A DNA stretch of 64,000 bases from Blastomussa wellsi (taxonomy: Eukaryota > Cnidaria > Anthozoa > Scleractinia > Plerogyridae). The position numbers and the translations under genes were made by a program. Shown piece after piece: positions 50,288-61,053 of the stretch. The stretch is taken from the NCBI GenBank assembly GCA_947652115.1, contig OX393562.1, forward strand, positions 17,889,599 to 17,953,598, in the 5' to 3' direction. The notes under the pieces were generated by a model, which saw only the letters and a program-made list of their open reading frames with translations, had not been told where the DNA came from and ran no database searches. How positions within the stretch are numbered: the stretch's first letter is position 1; every line of letters starts with the position of its first letter.

Positions 50288-53200
50288 TCAGCTGTACCAG
50301 TCGAGAAATAGAAGAGACAGCGAACACATTACAAGGAAGAACAAGATCCACACTCTGAAGCTGGCATTGTTTTTGATAGCCTGTGGAAACAATCAATCAC
50401 AATAAAATTAATATATTTTAGGGGGATTGTCACGCCACGCTAAAACTTCTCTTCGCTAAAAAATAATAGTTTAGTTTTGTTACGCGACGTAACTGCACTG
50501 AAATCATTTAGTTGTATGGATGGCAAGGATGAAAGTGTATTAAAAATTGAAAATAATGAATTTTTTTCAAATTCCCAAGCCATCTCCTGAAAAAAAAACC
50601 AGACATAACTAATCGATGACATCAATGAAATCAATGCGTAATCGATAGGTAATCAGTTGATAATGATTAGTCATTGATTACTGGTAATTATCAATGAGCA
50701 ATCGATAGGTAATCAGTTGATAATGATTAGTCATTGATCATTGGTGATTATCAATGAGCAATCGATGACTAATCAATTGGCCACAAAATTACCCATCGAT
50801 ATCATCTCCAACAATCACGTATAACCACGTAGTCGATTCTTTTTTCCATTTTCAGACTGGTTGGTTCCTGTTCAGTTGTTTTGTTATTAAATAAAGAGTT
50901 GGGTAAAGTGAAATATTGCACAATTGAGAATCATCTGTATTTGTGATTAGCACTTCACGCCTCGACATGCCGGAAGGTTATTTGATCTTTTGTGAAGGTG
51001 CAATTTCCACAACGTGAACGCCAGTTATAAAGAAAAATATGTCAAACACAAACAAAACACAAACGAAAAAATGGTACAAGAAAGCAAGAAATGTGACTTT
51101 CGTGCGCAGTATAATAGTCGATGAGTGATCATTGGGTCATCGATGAGTGATAAGTAACATCAATAGGTAATCAATTTCAGTGGGAAATCGATGTCATGGA
51201 TGAGAAATCCATAGGCCACAAAATTTTGGGGCTTCGATTACTCATTAAGCACTCATTGATCATCGCCAATAATCAATGACTAATGAACTGATTACCCATC
51301 GATTACTCATTGATTACCAATTGATGTCATTGATCATCGATTACATGTAGTTAGGTCTGGAAAAAGATTATGGTTTGCTCTCCCTGTTATATTTTCATTT
51401 GATATCTTCGCAATTATGCAAGAGCATTTTTTTTGTACAAGAAAAGGTATTAAGTAATGAGGATTTCTCAAAACGAGGATTTCCCAAAACTGGTACTTGT
51501 GACTGTTATTACAATTATAGCAATTGTGTATCCTGATTGGCTTAAAGCTGTTTGCTATTTCCCAAAGGAAAAAGGAAACTTCAAACACCAAGACTTCCAA
51601 TATCCACTACATTTCACTATCCTTCGTCCTAAGAATGAAACACTTATTTCATGCAGTAAAAGACTTTCCTATGCATTTAGCCAATGAAATGACATTCAGA
51701 TTCTACCAGTATAAAAAATCCTTTGAAATAATATTGTTAAGTAATGTATAGAAACTGTTTACAGAAGTTTTTGCGGGCAGATGGCCAAGATAGAGATTGA
51801 TGCCAACTTGAAAACGTTGGGCTGACGTTTTCAAGTTTTCACATTGCACCTCACATGAAATCAGTACTAACCTATTTTGCCTCGTCTTTCTGTTCTGAAT
51901 TCACTTGATGTTATAAAATTAGCGATTTAGAAACGATTTGACTGAGGCGTTAGAAGTTTAAATTTAGCTAATTCTGACCAAAACTCAAGATAAACTCCGT
52001 GATACTTCCCCTTTAAGTAAGATTTAGCCATTCACCTCTCTGATCTGCTCATTCCCTCCTTTAACATTTTCTGTAGTTCCCACAGCTGTTTCATATATCC
52101 TGTCAATCTGAGTAGACTGTCAATTAAAACAGAAATAAATAAGACAAATTATATACAAAAAAGAAACATTCCTGTTTCTTCAACAAATATCCTCACTGAA
52201 TGATCTTTTCTTAAGACTAACATTCTCACCTGGTGTAAAACCTTCTCAGAAAATATTTCTTGTAGCTGAGAAATCTCCACTACTCTTCCCTCGATCTGCC
52301 TATACATCATTGAACCGCAAAATATTATCAAAACAGGTACCCTTGCTATTGTGCTATTGTACAAATCATGTTTCTGGTATCAAATAATAAACTCCCAAGG
52401 CATTGAACCTTAATTTCTTAAACTCATGAACAATTCATCAAGTTTAAACAAAGGAAATCAGAACACTGTGGTTTGGAAATGTGGTCTTTATTAGGCAGCA
52501 TAGATTTTTATGATTTTATTTCTTCATTTCCTCTGTTTCATCATGCTGTCTCTGATGTTTGATGATATCGGGGGCCAACCATTTAACTTTTGAAGGGGGG
52601 TGTGGGTGGGTGGCTGGGTGATTGAAAAAAATTTCTACAAGCACTTGTCAGAAGAAAACATTGCATGCAGCACAAATGGAAGAAAAAAATTGTTGCGTGG
52701 CACTAAGAAGGAAAAAAAAAAGATCTTGCAGAGCATCGGGAAGGGGAAAAATTTAATGCCCACCAGGTTTCTAGACAGAAACTGGCAGCTGTCCTTTTTT
52801 TCACAATACCTTGCGGACCTAACACAACCCATTGGTATGGCTATGTTTTTGCAAAATTCGCCCCTGTCCCTTTTTATGAGTATTTCTAGGGCTTTTACAC
52901 GCTGCGAATTAAGGGTAAATGTACCAGTTGCCATCTTTTCCAGTACAGTGAACTCAAACCTCTAGTTTACAAGCAACTTCTCCTGTAGTTACCTAGGTTC
53001 ATAAACATACCTTACTTCATCCACCAAACTGTTCATTTCAGTGAATAACTTTTTGTTTTCCATTTCAAACTGTAATGTAGTAAAAGCAGATGAATCATGA
53101 TTACAACAAGTCATCCAAAATCATGTGCATGCATGTAGTGTTACATGTAGATGACCAGACCTCAGTTTGAGAAAGATCAAAAAGTGGTCAACCAACTGCT

Positions 53201-56200
53201 AGCATGACTAGATGACGTCACAAGTTTACTTCTTCCTGTGATTTATGATTATGTATTGTCTACTTGGAAAATAATAATGTATGTGCGCCTTTTAAGAACT
53301 ATTTTACAAGGGTTAGTCATAGTGTCAATACAAGGAATAGATTTTCCTCAATTGAACTGCTGAAAATGAACCTGGAGTTCGGCCATCAGAGTTATTAGGA
53401 GCCTCAGTTTAACGGTTTACAGTCGGACATAAGAAATCTGAACTCTCGGCTTTTATTTAGGCAAAAGGCTAAGATGCTTAGATGTAGCTTTGCCTTTTTA
53501 ATCTTTTGTATTTGTACCTTTTTAAATTTTTGAAAATCTTACAGGACCCCTATGATAACAGTATGTTCTAGTACTGATGGGCTAATCCTGTTTAAAGATT
53601 CATTTTATCATTATTATTATTATTATTTTGAAGCAAAGATACTAAATTTACAGCTTTCCCTAAATTTTCATCAAGATGATACTTTTAAATCTCAACATTT
53701 TCAGGAAATTTAAATTTTGTCCTTTGCAGCTGTAACATTTTTTCAACTACCTGTTAGCAATACCCATGCAATTGTGTAACTGTCACATGATCAATTCAGT
53801 TGTATACTAACCATCTGCACTTCTTCTGCAGTCAACTCTTCATCTTCACTAACAGGAGGAGCTACATCTAGAGGATTAGTTTGATTCTTGGATTCTGTTT
53901 GTGGTACAGAAAAGAAAATTCATTTTGTGCAACAGTGTGATAATCTTCAACAATACCTCTGGGCAAATTCTTGCAAATTAATCTCTGAAAATTTATTTTT
54001 GTCAATAGCTTTGGCAAATGTATTTGGAAGTTGTTCTTCTGCAACCTAAATCTACAGTGTATGAAAATCTTTAGAAGCTGCACTGGCTCATGGAATTTTT
54101 GGCAGTAATGTTCAGGGATTTCAAAATGTTTTGAAGTAGGTGTCACTGACTGGAAGAGTAGGCGGCTGTTATAAGTGAGCTTTTTGGTCACAAGCTGATT
54201 GCTATGGCCAGAGTAGCCGGCAGCATAATAGTCAAGTAGCCGATGGAACTCCGGCAGCCACCGGCTTGTTTTGAAATCCCTGAATGTTCCAGAGAATGGT
54301 TGACAAGCTTTTCAGAAATTGCTTTCATTTGTTTGCTTTAGTATGCTCTTTATCATTTCATTGCAAGCTTGTTTACTGCATCAATCAGTCAACTCACAAG
54401 GATTATCAATTATTTAATCATCGCTCAGCCTCCCAGCTGTCTTGTTATTGGAAATTGATTTTTAATTAGGGAATATGTGATACCTTGCTCGCCGACAAAA
54501 CGAATAAAAAACATGATAAAGTCTGTACAGTGCAAGAGCTGCACCCAGGCCTACGGCCGCGCAGCTAAAAATTTATATTTACTGAATTTTCCGAATTTAA
54601 TGGAAAGGTGATTTCCTGAACAATTTACAGAAAAATTAAAATAATAGACTAAAAAAAGATACCGGTAACATGCAACTAACCTTTAGAAACAGCTTCCTCA
54701 CCAACATTTGATGTGGAAAAAGTATTAGATGTCAGCTGTCCAGTACAATTTGATTCTTGTTTTATTCTCTTTTGATCAGGTTGCAGTCTGGAGCTAATCA
54801 CAAAATATAGAATAAATAAGAAACCGAAAAGTGTCTGATTCCCATTTCATACAGCACAACCTCTGAGGCAATTTTTATTAGAGCCGGAGTGAATGAATGT
54901 GTTACCAGCCAACATGATGATTCTGAGACAAACTTACCGGTACCTTTTCTTTACCATTACATGTAGTACAACATGTCCAGAGACTCAAATAATAGTGCAG
55001 AAAGCAATGGCGCTGACAAATGATATTAATTAATACACGTTGAAACGCGATACTTGGCCTTTTTCTTAACAACGGTAACACAATATCTATTTTTCAGGGT
55101 TGGACATTAGCGCTCGCCCGCTCGCCCAGGCGAGTGTCAAAAGTGTCGGGCGAGTGCAAATCACAGATCACTCGCCCGTTTGGCGAGTGCGATTTTACAA
55201 CGCCAAAAATAATTAAATTGCAAAATAAGGGATGTTTTTTATATTCTGTTTTGCCGAGAAATCTCTAAACACAAACTTACCATAGTCCATATCTGTATGG
55301 CAAAGTTTTATATTCCAAATTGTCCAATAAATTGGCGTTGAAGCGCAACATTGGGCTTCGCAAAAATGAAAACAATAATGGCTTCCTCCTTGTGATAATT
55401 ACATAACCCGTGTACTTCTGCAAAGTGATACTGCTGGTCACTAGCGAGCCCTCGGTGATCACGTAAACATGGCGTTCAAGGTGGAAGTACAGACATGTTT
55501 TGCCGCAAACTGCAGGGAGTTCACCAAGATTCATCAATAAAAAACTACTTAAAAAATAAAGTAAGTGCCTCTATTGTGATTTCTTGGAGTATAAGTTCTT
55601 AAACTAGAATTTTTCATTGAAGTTAAAAACCGCTCGGCTACCACGTGCGCGACAACGTTGCAATCGAATTGTTCATGATCAATGCGTGTTCCCCTGGTAA
55701 GTTAGAAAATGTGAAGTGATTCTTTACCAATATGTGGAAGTATATTTCCGGGGTTCCGAAAGTCGTTGAAGGGAAAAAGAAAGAACAAAACCCGAAAGCT
55801 GCCCGTGATTCAAAGGACTCAAAGGAGTACGAGAAGAACAGGACGAGGAAGTTTTCAGCGAAATGGCAAGTTGGGGGGAGGGGGGGGGGTTAAACTTTTG
55901 GGCGAGTGAAAACTTATCCGGGCGAGTGCATTTTGAGGGTTACTCGCCCGAATGGCGAGTGCTATCAAAATTGAGTGTCCAACCCTGATTTTTGTTTATT
56001 TGTAACATGATACTTTTTGTTTTTCTTACTTTGTTTTGTGTCATGCTTTGTGATTTATTAACTATACACGAAAGTCTTTTCTCAAAAGATCGCAAACGGA
56101 TCAAATGGAAAAACATCTCTTTTGAAAAGGTTTTTAAAGCGCAGCTGGAATATTTGTTCCCCAGGTGTTAGAAATTTTGTGACAAAAATCCTGGTGCAAA

Positions 56201-59200
56201 TTTTACATGTAGCACATTTAATTACGAAAAGTGCTGTGAAATATTTACCAGACCTGGAACATCTTTGACAAAAAGCTGACTCTGTAACTAATGCACCGTT
56301 TTGATCAAGGAAGTTCTCTTTGGAAAGCATTTTCGAATGTCTTTGAAGAGTAAATGAAGGCTGAGGCAGCATTTTTGCCAATAATGACGAGTTTACCTTC
56401 ACGAATTAGCATTTTTATGTCTATGTTTGGACATAATAAGTCTGAGACGTCCGTGCACGCTATCTTGTTCCAAGACCAACCGAGGCCAAAGAACTTATTT
56501 CATCATCAAGTGGTTTCAGAGTACTCTCAAGAGGCATTCCACCTGCATGATGTATTATGCCACAGCAAAAATATATACCTTTCTCAGATGCATACAAAAG
56601 TAAAATACACTTTAGATATACTCGGTTTTTTACCTCGTGCACACAGCGAGAAGCTCGCAACCCTCTACTCCCTTCCAGGGTTGGACATTAGCACTTGCCT
56701 GCTCGCCCAGGTTTGTGCCTTAAGCGTCAGGCAACCGCAAATTACAGATCACTCGCCCGTTTGGCAAGTACGATTTTCATTGCCACGAAATTATTAAATT
56801 GTAAAATAAACAATGTTTTCATATTCCATTTTTCCGCAGGAGAAAATCCCTAAACATTAACTTACTATTTCTATTTTACAAACTTTTATATTCTATTTCA
56901 GAACTGTCCAATAGTGCATTCTGTACTAAAACGGAGTGAAGGAACCTCGTTGAAAATAAATTATAATGTAAAAATAGATCAGTTATATAACACATTGTAA
57001 AGCACACAGAAATTTGACCTTACATTCTTTTCTTGTCGACAACTCTCTTAACTCTGATTGCTCTCTGTTCACTGTATAACTTGCAAACAACTGCAAAAAT
57101 AAGAATCTAAATTAATTTTATTCATAAGTAGATTAAATAATTTAATGCCTTATATTATAATAAAGACCAGGGCTGTCACACATTTTTCAATTAGGTGGGG
57201 AAAGTAAGAAAGTATCCAGGGGATTTTGTTTTTTCATGCATTTTTCACTTTCCAGTGTTTTGGTTTTGTTTCAAAGTAGCTGGGGCTCAAACTCATAGTA
57301 GCCGGGGGAATTCCCAGCCCCCAGGCCTTAATGACAGCCCTGAAGACAGTCTTATTTATAATATAATAATAAAAGCACAATTGTAGAGTATAAAGAATGA
57401 CATACAATCATATACACTGTATAATTTTATACTGTACTTCACTAACTTTCAGTGAATTAGCACTATTGTGCTTATTGGGACCAATTTAAAATAATAAGGA
57501 AACAAATACTGCAAAATTTAATACAACAAAAACTTGTTAAAAATGAAAAATGATAGGAGGCAGACAAGTTGGCTATTGGTATTATTTTACAAAGCATGGA
57601 GGAGTTGAATTCAGGAACACCAAAGACAAATCCATCCAGTGCCAGGGATGAGGATTTTAACCTGAGATCTCGTATCCAGACTGTACAGTGTACGTCTAGC
57701 ACCCTAAATACACACTGTACTTAAGGCCATGCTGATCAAACTTTGACATTAAAAAGCCTAACCTGTGGATACCAGAAAATCCTATTAATAACTATGACGG
57801 TATATACTTGTCAATTAACAGTCTACTCAAACTTACATGTACTCTAGCATACCTTTCAAATATTGCTCCAACATTTCCAGCACAGTATCCCTGTGAGTCA
57901 TCACTTGATCACTTCTCTTCAGCTGCAAGGCTGCGAAGAGCATTAAGATACAAAAGATACAAAAGATAAGATACAAGATACAAAATGTACAGTTCAGAAT
58001 AAGTACATGGAACAGTAAGGTATAGATATAGGAAGTAAAATTTTGCCTCCACAGTCAATTAGTGAAAGAGCACCTTTGCATCAAATTCATGGCCATGGTT
58101 TGCCTTAGCAACTAAACAAAAAATAATTATTATTATAATTTCAAATGGGAAGTCCTGTGAGCGCAAGTGTTTTCCATCAGCTTCTGGCCCATCAAGCCAG
58201 CTGAGCTTACTGTATTCCCGTTTCCTTGGCAAAAACAGGTCAGGAGTATTTTCTACTCCCCTTGGATGGGATGCTACATGTACATGTAGTCCATTGCAGG
58301 GTAACGGCTTAGCATTAAATTCACCAGTACCCATTTCATATAAACCTGGGTGAACCGAAGAAAGGCACTAAGAAAGTAAAGTGGTTTGCCCAAGAACAAG
58401 AACCTGGACCGCTTGATCCAAAGTTCAGCACACTAATCAATTATTTGTTTATCATAAGGTCACCCTGGGTGAGATCAAATTCAAAAACTTGCCTTGCCCT
58501 TCTGGCAAGCCATAGTTTTGTCTCCCTAACCCCCAAATCTCTGAGGAGCTAGCTGGAAAAAATACTATTTTAATTTATTTTGATCACTTGCTTAAATTTT
58601 ATATTTTACTTTATCTAAAGAAAATAATTGCATTGTTTCATTTTCGTCCATAAACAGCTGTCTGCTAAATGCAAATGTCTGAAGCTTGTCCTCAGAAAAA
58701 AAGCAATTAACATCGCTTCAATTGTGTCCACTTCATACATGTACTTGCCTGTCTGGCAACCTGTGATAAGGTGCTAGCCCAACTGATCATTTCTCTAGCC
58801 CCAGGCTATTGGACAGTCTTTTTGTTGTGTCCTGCCACTGCTCCCCAACATTGAGTACAGTAGCTATTAAAATTTTTGTATTTGCTTACTGGATTACTGA
58901 CTTACTGAGAGTAAATTTAGCATCCTACAGTATGTGCGTTTAACAAAATAAAATAAACTGAATGTCAGATTCGTTTGATCCTCTTTGGTGATACCCTTTG
59001 TGGGTAATTTGTCATTTTACTTTTGCGCAATAGAGTATGGGTACATGTACATCCCCGCCATGTGTTTGTACCTTCATTTTTAAGGGTCTGTATGGCGACT
59101 GAACATGCCCTCATGTATGTTTCTGCATCAGTGTCTATTTGGTCCCGCTCTTCATCTGTCATACTGGACACCTCACAATTCAAATGACTGAACAGCAAAG

Positions 59201-60938
59201 AACATAGACAAAAATAACTTCTTTATTCAAATGCGAACTCTTGAAATCCCTTGCAGAATTAATTTAAAATAACAATACAGCGAATACCTTGAATCGCAAA
59301 GGGTCTAATTTGAAAATAATTTTTTGTGTTATTAACAACAGAAATTAATAACCACAAAAAAAGAAAAAACACATTTATCTATAGCCTACTTAATAGATTC
59401 CATGTTGCCATTTGTCTCTTCAGTAATAGATCACTGATGACGTCAAAATGAGATTAAGAACAAAAAAGTGGCACGAGGCCACAGGCAAGTGTCACCGATG
59501 TTCTTACCACATTTTGACGTCTTCTGTGGTCTGACCGAACAGATCAATGGCAACATGGAATCTACCGGTATCTACTTTTTTAGAATAAAGATTTAATGAT
59601 TACATCTTCCATGCATGTGTCCTTTTATAGATCATAGGTAGGGACCAATCAAAATGCATCCACCATTGGCCTTATTATATAAACTCAGACTCAGAGACCA
59701 CAGAAAAACATGGATCTAATGTTTACACTTGAGTTTGAACATTTTTTGACCTGAAAGGTGCGGATCATTTTTTAAAAACAGAAGCTATGATCACCTGAAT
59801 GGATTGATATAGTCTTTCTGATGTTCCAGAAGAAAGTCTCTCAACTTTGTAATATTGATGAGCTGTTAAAAAAATTTAAGTTAGGTTATTAATCTGTTTT
59901 TGATGTTATGTTGTTTACATAATCATGACTTCAATAGAAATAGTCTCAGAAATGCAGGTGATTTACAAGACCTAACAGATAGGTAGGTAAAAGATGTACA
60001 AGTTTTGCAAAATTGTTCCTATGTAGAGATACAATGTACATGGAGGTAGATCTTAAAAATTCAGAGGAAGAGGACTGACAAAATTTGAGGCAAGAGCACA
60101 AACCACTTGGCCTGACAGAAAAATATGTATCTACGATTACTGTACATGGATGGTTGGTCTCAATCCCTCCAAGAGTCACACATCTATATATATATATATA
60201 TATACAGTACACAATATATACAGTAAGACCTCTCCAGAACTACATGAACCTGAATGTACGTGGTAAATGGAGTTGCCCAGGTGCTTTCAGTGTAGGTTAC
60301 ACCAAAGATCTTCAGTGTGGGATTTGAAATTTTAAAGCATACTGGTGTACAATCAAGGATTTTGGTGTACAGTGTGTTGAACTTGTTCCCGGAGTCCCTC
60401 TTACAGACCTCTTCTGCAGCAGAGACCTGGGGGCATGGTTGGTCGTTGGCGGCCTCAAGCATTTCCCGGCAAAACGGCATGGGATTTTTGCCGCTTGCCA
60501 GACACTTGGCGTAGAATTTCAAAACCCTCGGCGCATCTTCAGTGTGGGATTTATGTGGAATGCACCATGGGGAGTTGCAACATTCACCTTGTTTTCCTGG
60601 TCTTTTGCACAAGGTGTCAGACAGTAGTGTGTTTAATTTCAGAGACATCACAAAACAGGCAAAAACGAATTATCTGACATACTAGGGCTCTATAGCTTGG
60701 ATGCTATCAGCTGTTCATTGCAATACAAAACAAAGAAATGGAATGGGCTTTTTAGGATGAGCTGACAGATTGTCGCCCTGTTGAGCTCCCATCTTACCAC
60801 ATCTTTGGCTCTTGTCCCAAACTCACTCTTTTGCCTTTTCGAACCCAAAATGTCCCTTGTCGCCTCTTTAACACCAAGGGCCTTATTTTTAGTTCTTATA
60901 GTTTTCACAGTGGCTTTGAAAAGGGCCGTTCTATCCAT
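50288..60938 (-). CDS. STX18: Syntaxin-18 (11 exons)
   Basis: Exons in transcript order: 60938-60798, 59862-59795, 59187-59072, 57930-57853, 57090-57024, 54793-54681, 53894-53812, 53069-53011, 52299-52230, 52116-52036, 50380-50288. All join in phase and give 322 residues (human 335). STX18 is the ER Qa-SNARE for Golgi-to-ER fusion with SEC22B, BNIP1 and USE1. Seen: N-terminal [17 protein letters not shown]; Habc-type helices ([35 protein letters not shown]); an acidic linker; a SNARE motif at about 222-292 ([20 protein letters not shown]) with the zero-layer Gln inferred to be residue 265 at an exon border; and a C-terminal anchor at about 300-318 ([19 protein letters not shown]). The exon 10 acceptor was set at 52116 because it restores three codons at the junction. 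Introns carry several CAGGG-ended MITEs. Confidence 0.95.
50599..51360. mobile_element. Fold-back element of TAATC/ATCGAT repeats in the STX18 last intron
   Basis: Ends CCAGACATAACTA and TAGTTAGGTCTGG. Both arms (about 50599-50790 and 51120-51360) are degenerate arrays of AATCGATNNGTAATCA and TCATTGAT units in opposite sense. Two 60-bp left-arm segments (from 50641 and 50701) are near-identical direct repeats. The middle (about 50800-51110) is unrelated. Confidence 0.6.
54113..54282. mobile_element. CAGGG-ended hAT-like MITE, 170 bp
   Basis: Ends CAGGGATTTCAAAA and TTTTGAAATCCCTG; 6-bp duplication AATGTT (54107-54112, 54283-54288). The interior has AGTAGGCGGC, GTAGCCGGC and GCCACCGGC. It sits in an STX18 intron. 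Confidence 0.82.
55095..55987 (+). mobile_element. CAGGG-ended hAT-like element, 893 bp, with transposase-like start
   Basis: Ends CAGGGTTGGACATTAGCGC and AGTGTCCAACCCTG; 6-bp duplication ATTTTT (55089-55094, 55988-55993). Both ends carry blocks of CTCGCCC / GGCGAGTG. A plus-strand start at 55732 opens [14 protein letters not shown] and later [12 protein letters not shown], like the N-terminal part of zinc-finger hAT transposases, ending within about 47 codons. Confidence 0.8.
56676..56790 (+). mobile_element. End fragment of the CTCGCCC hAT-like family
   Basis: CAGGGTTGGACATTAGCAC and ACAGATCACTCGCCCGTTTG repeat the left end of the element at 55095. No right end was found. Confidence 0.65.
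57168..57342. mobile_element. CAGGG-ended hAT-like MITE, 175 bp
   Basis: Ends CAGGGCTGTCACAC and AATGACAGCCCTG; 5-bp duplication AAGAC. The interior has AAAGTAGCTGGGGC and AGTAGCCGGGGG. It sits in an STX18 intron. Confidence 0.75.
58180..58445 (-). repeat. tRNA-derived SINE copy
   Basis: Carries TAAACCTGGGTGAACCG, AGTAAAGTGGTTTGCCCAAG and ACCTGGACCGCTTGATCC, in the same order as the copy at 17250-17445. Confidence 0.55.
60184..60206. repeat. (TA)n microsatellite
   Basis: About ten TA units in STX18 intron 1. Confidence 0.8.
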
Positions 60939-61053
60939 TATTTTTCGAATCCTTGGATCTTCAACCAGCGACTTTGTAACCGCCCCTTATCTACTTTGTA
61001 GCCACGTAAAAATAGGCCACCAAGGCTTTCTGGGATATTACGTTCCACAAAAC
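60939..61053. promoter_or_regulatory. 115-bp bidirectional promoter between STX18 and TM2D2
   Basis: The two start codons face away from each other with 115 bp between, so promoter and both 5' UTRs overlap. Visible: GTAACCGCCCC near 60977, TTTTGTGGAACG near 61041 on the minus strand, and a YY1-like AACATGGCGGAAG over the TM2D2 ATG. No TATA box. Confidence 0.65.

Noticed and set aside
52600..52965. Plus-strand gene of 121 codons
   Set aside because: Lies in an STX18 intron, low complexity, no domain, no splice context.
56354..56797. Plus-strand gene of 147 codons
   Set aside because: Runs through the end fragment of a CAGGG element; composition is not coding-like and no family is recognised.
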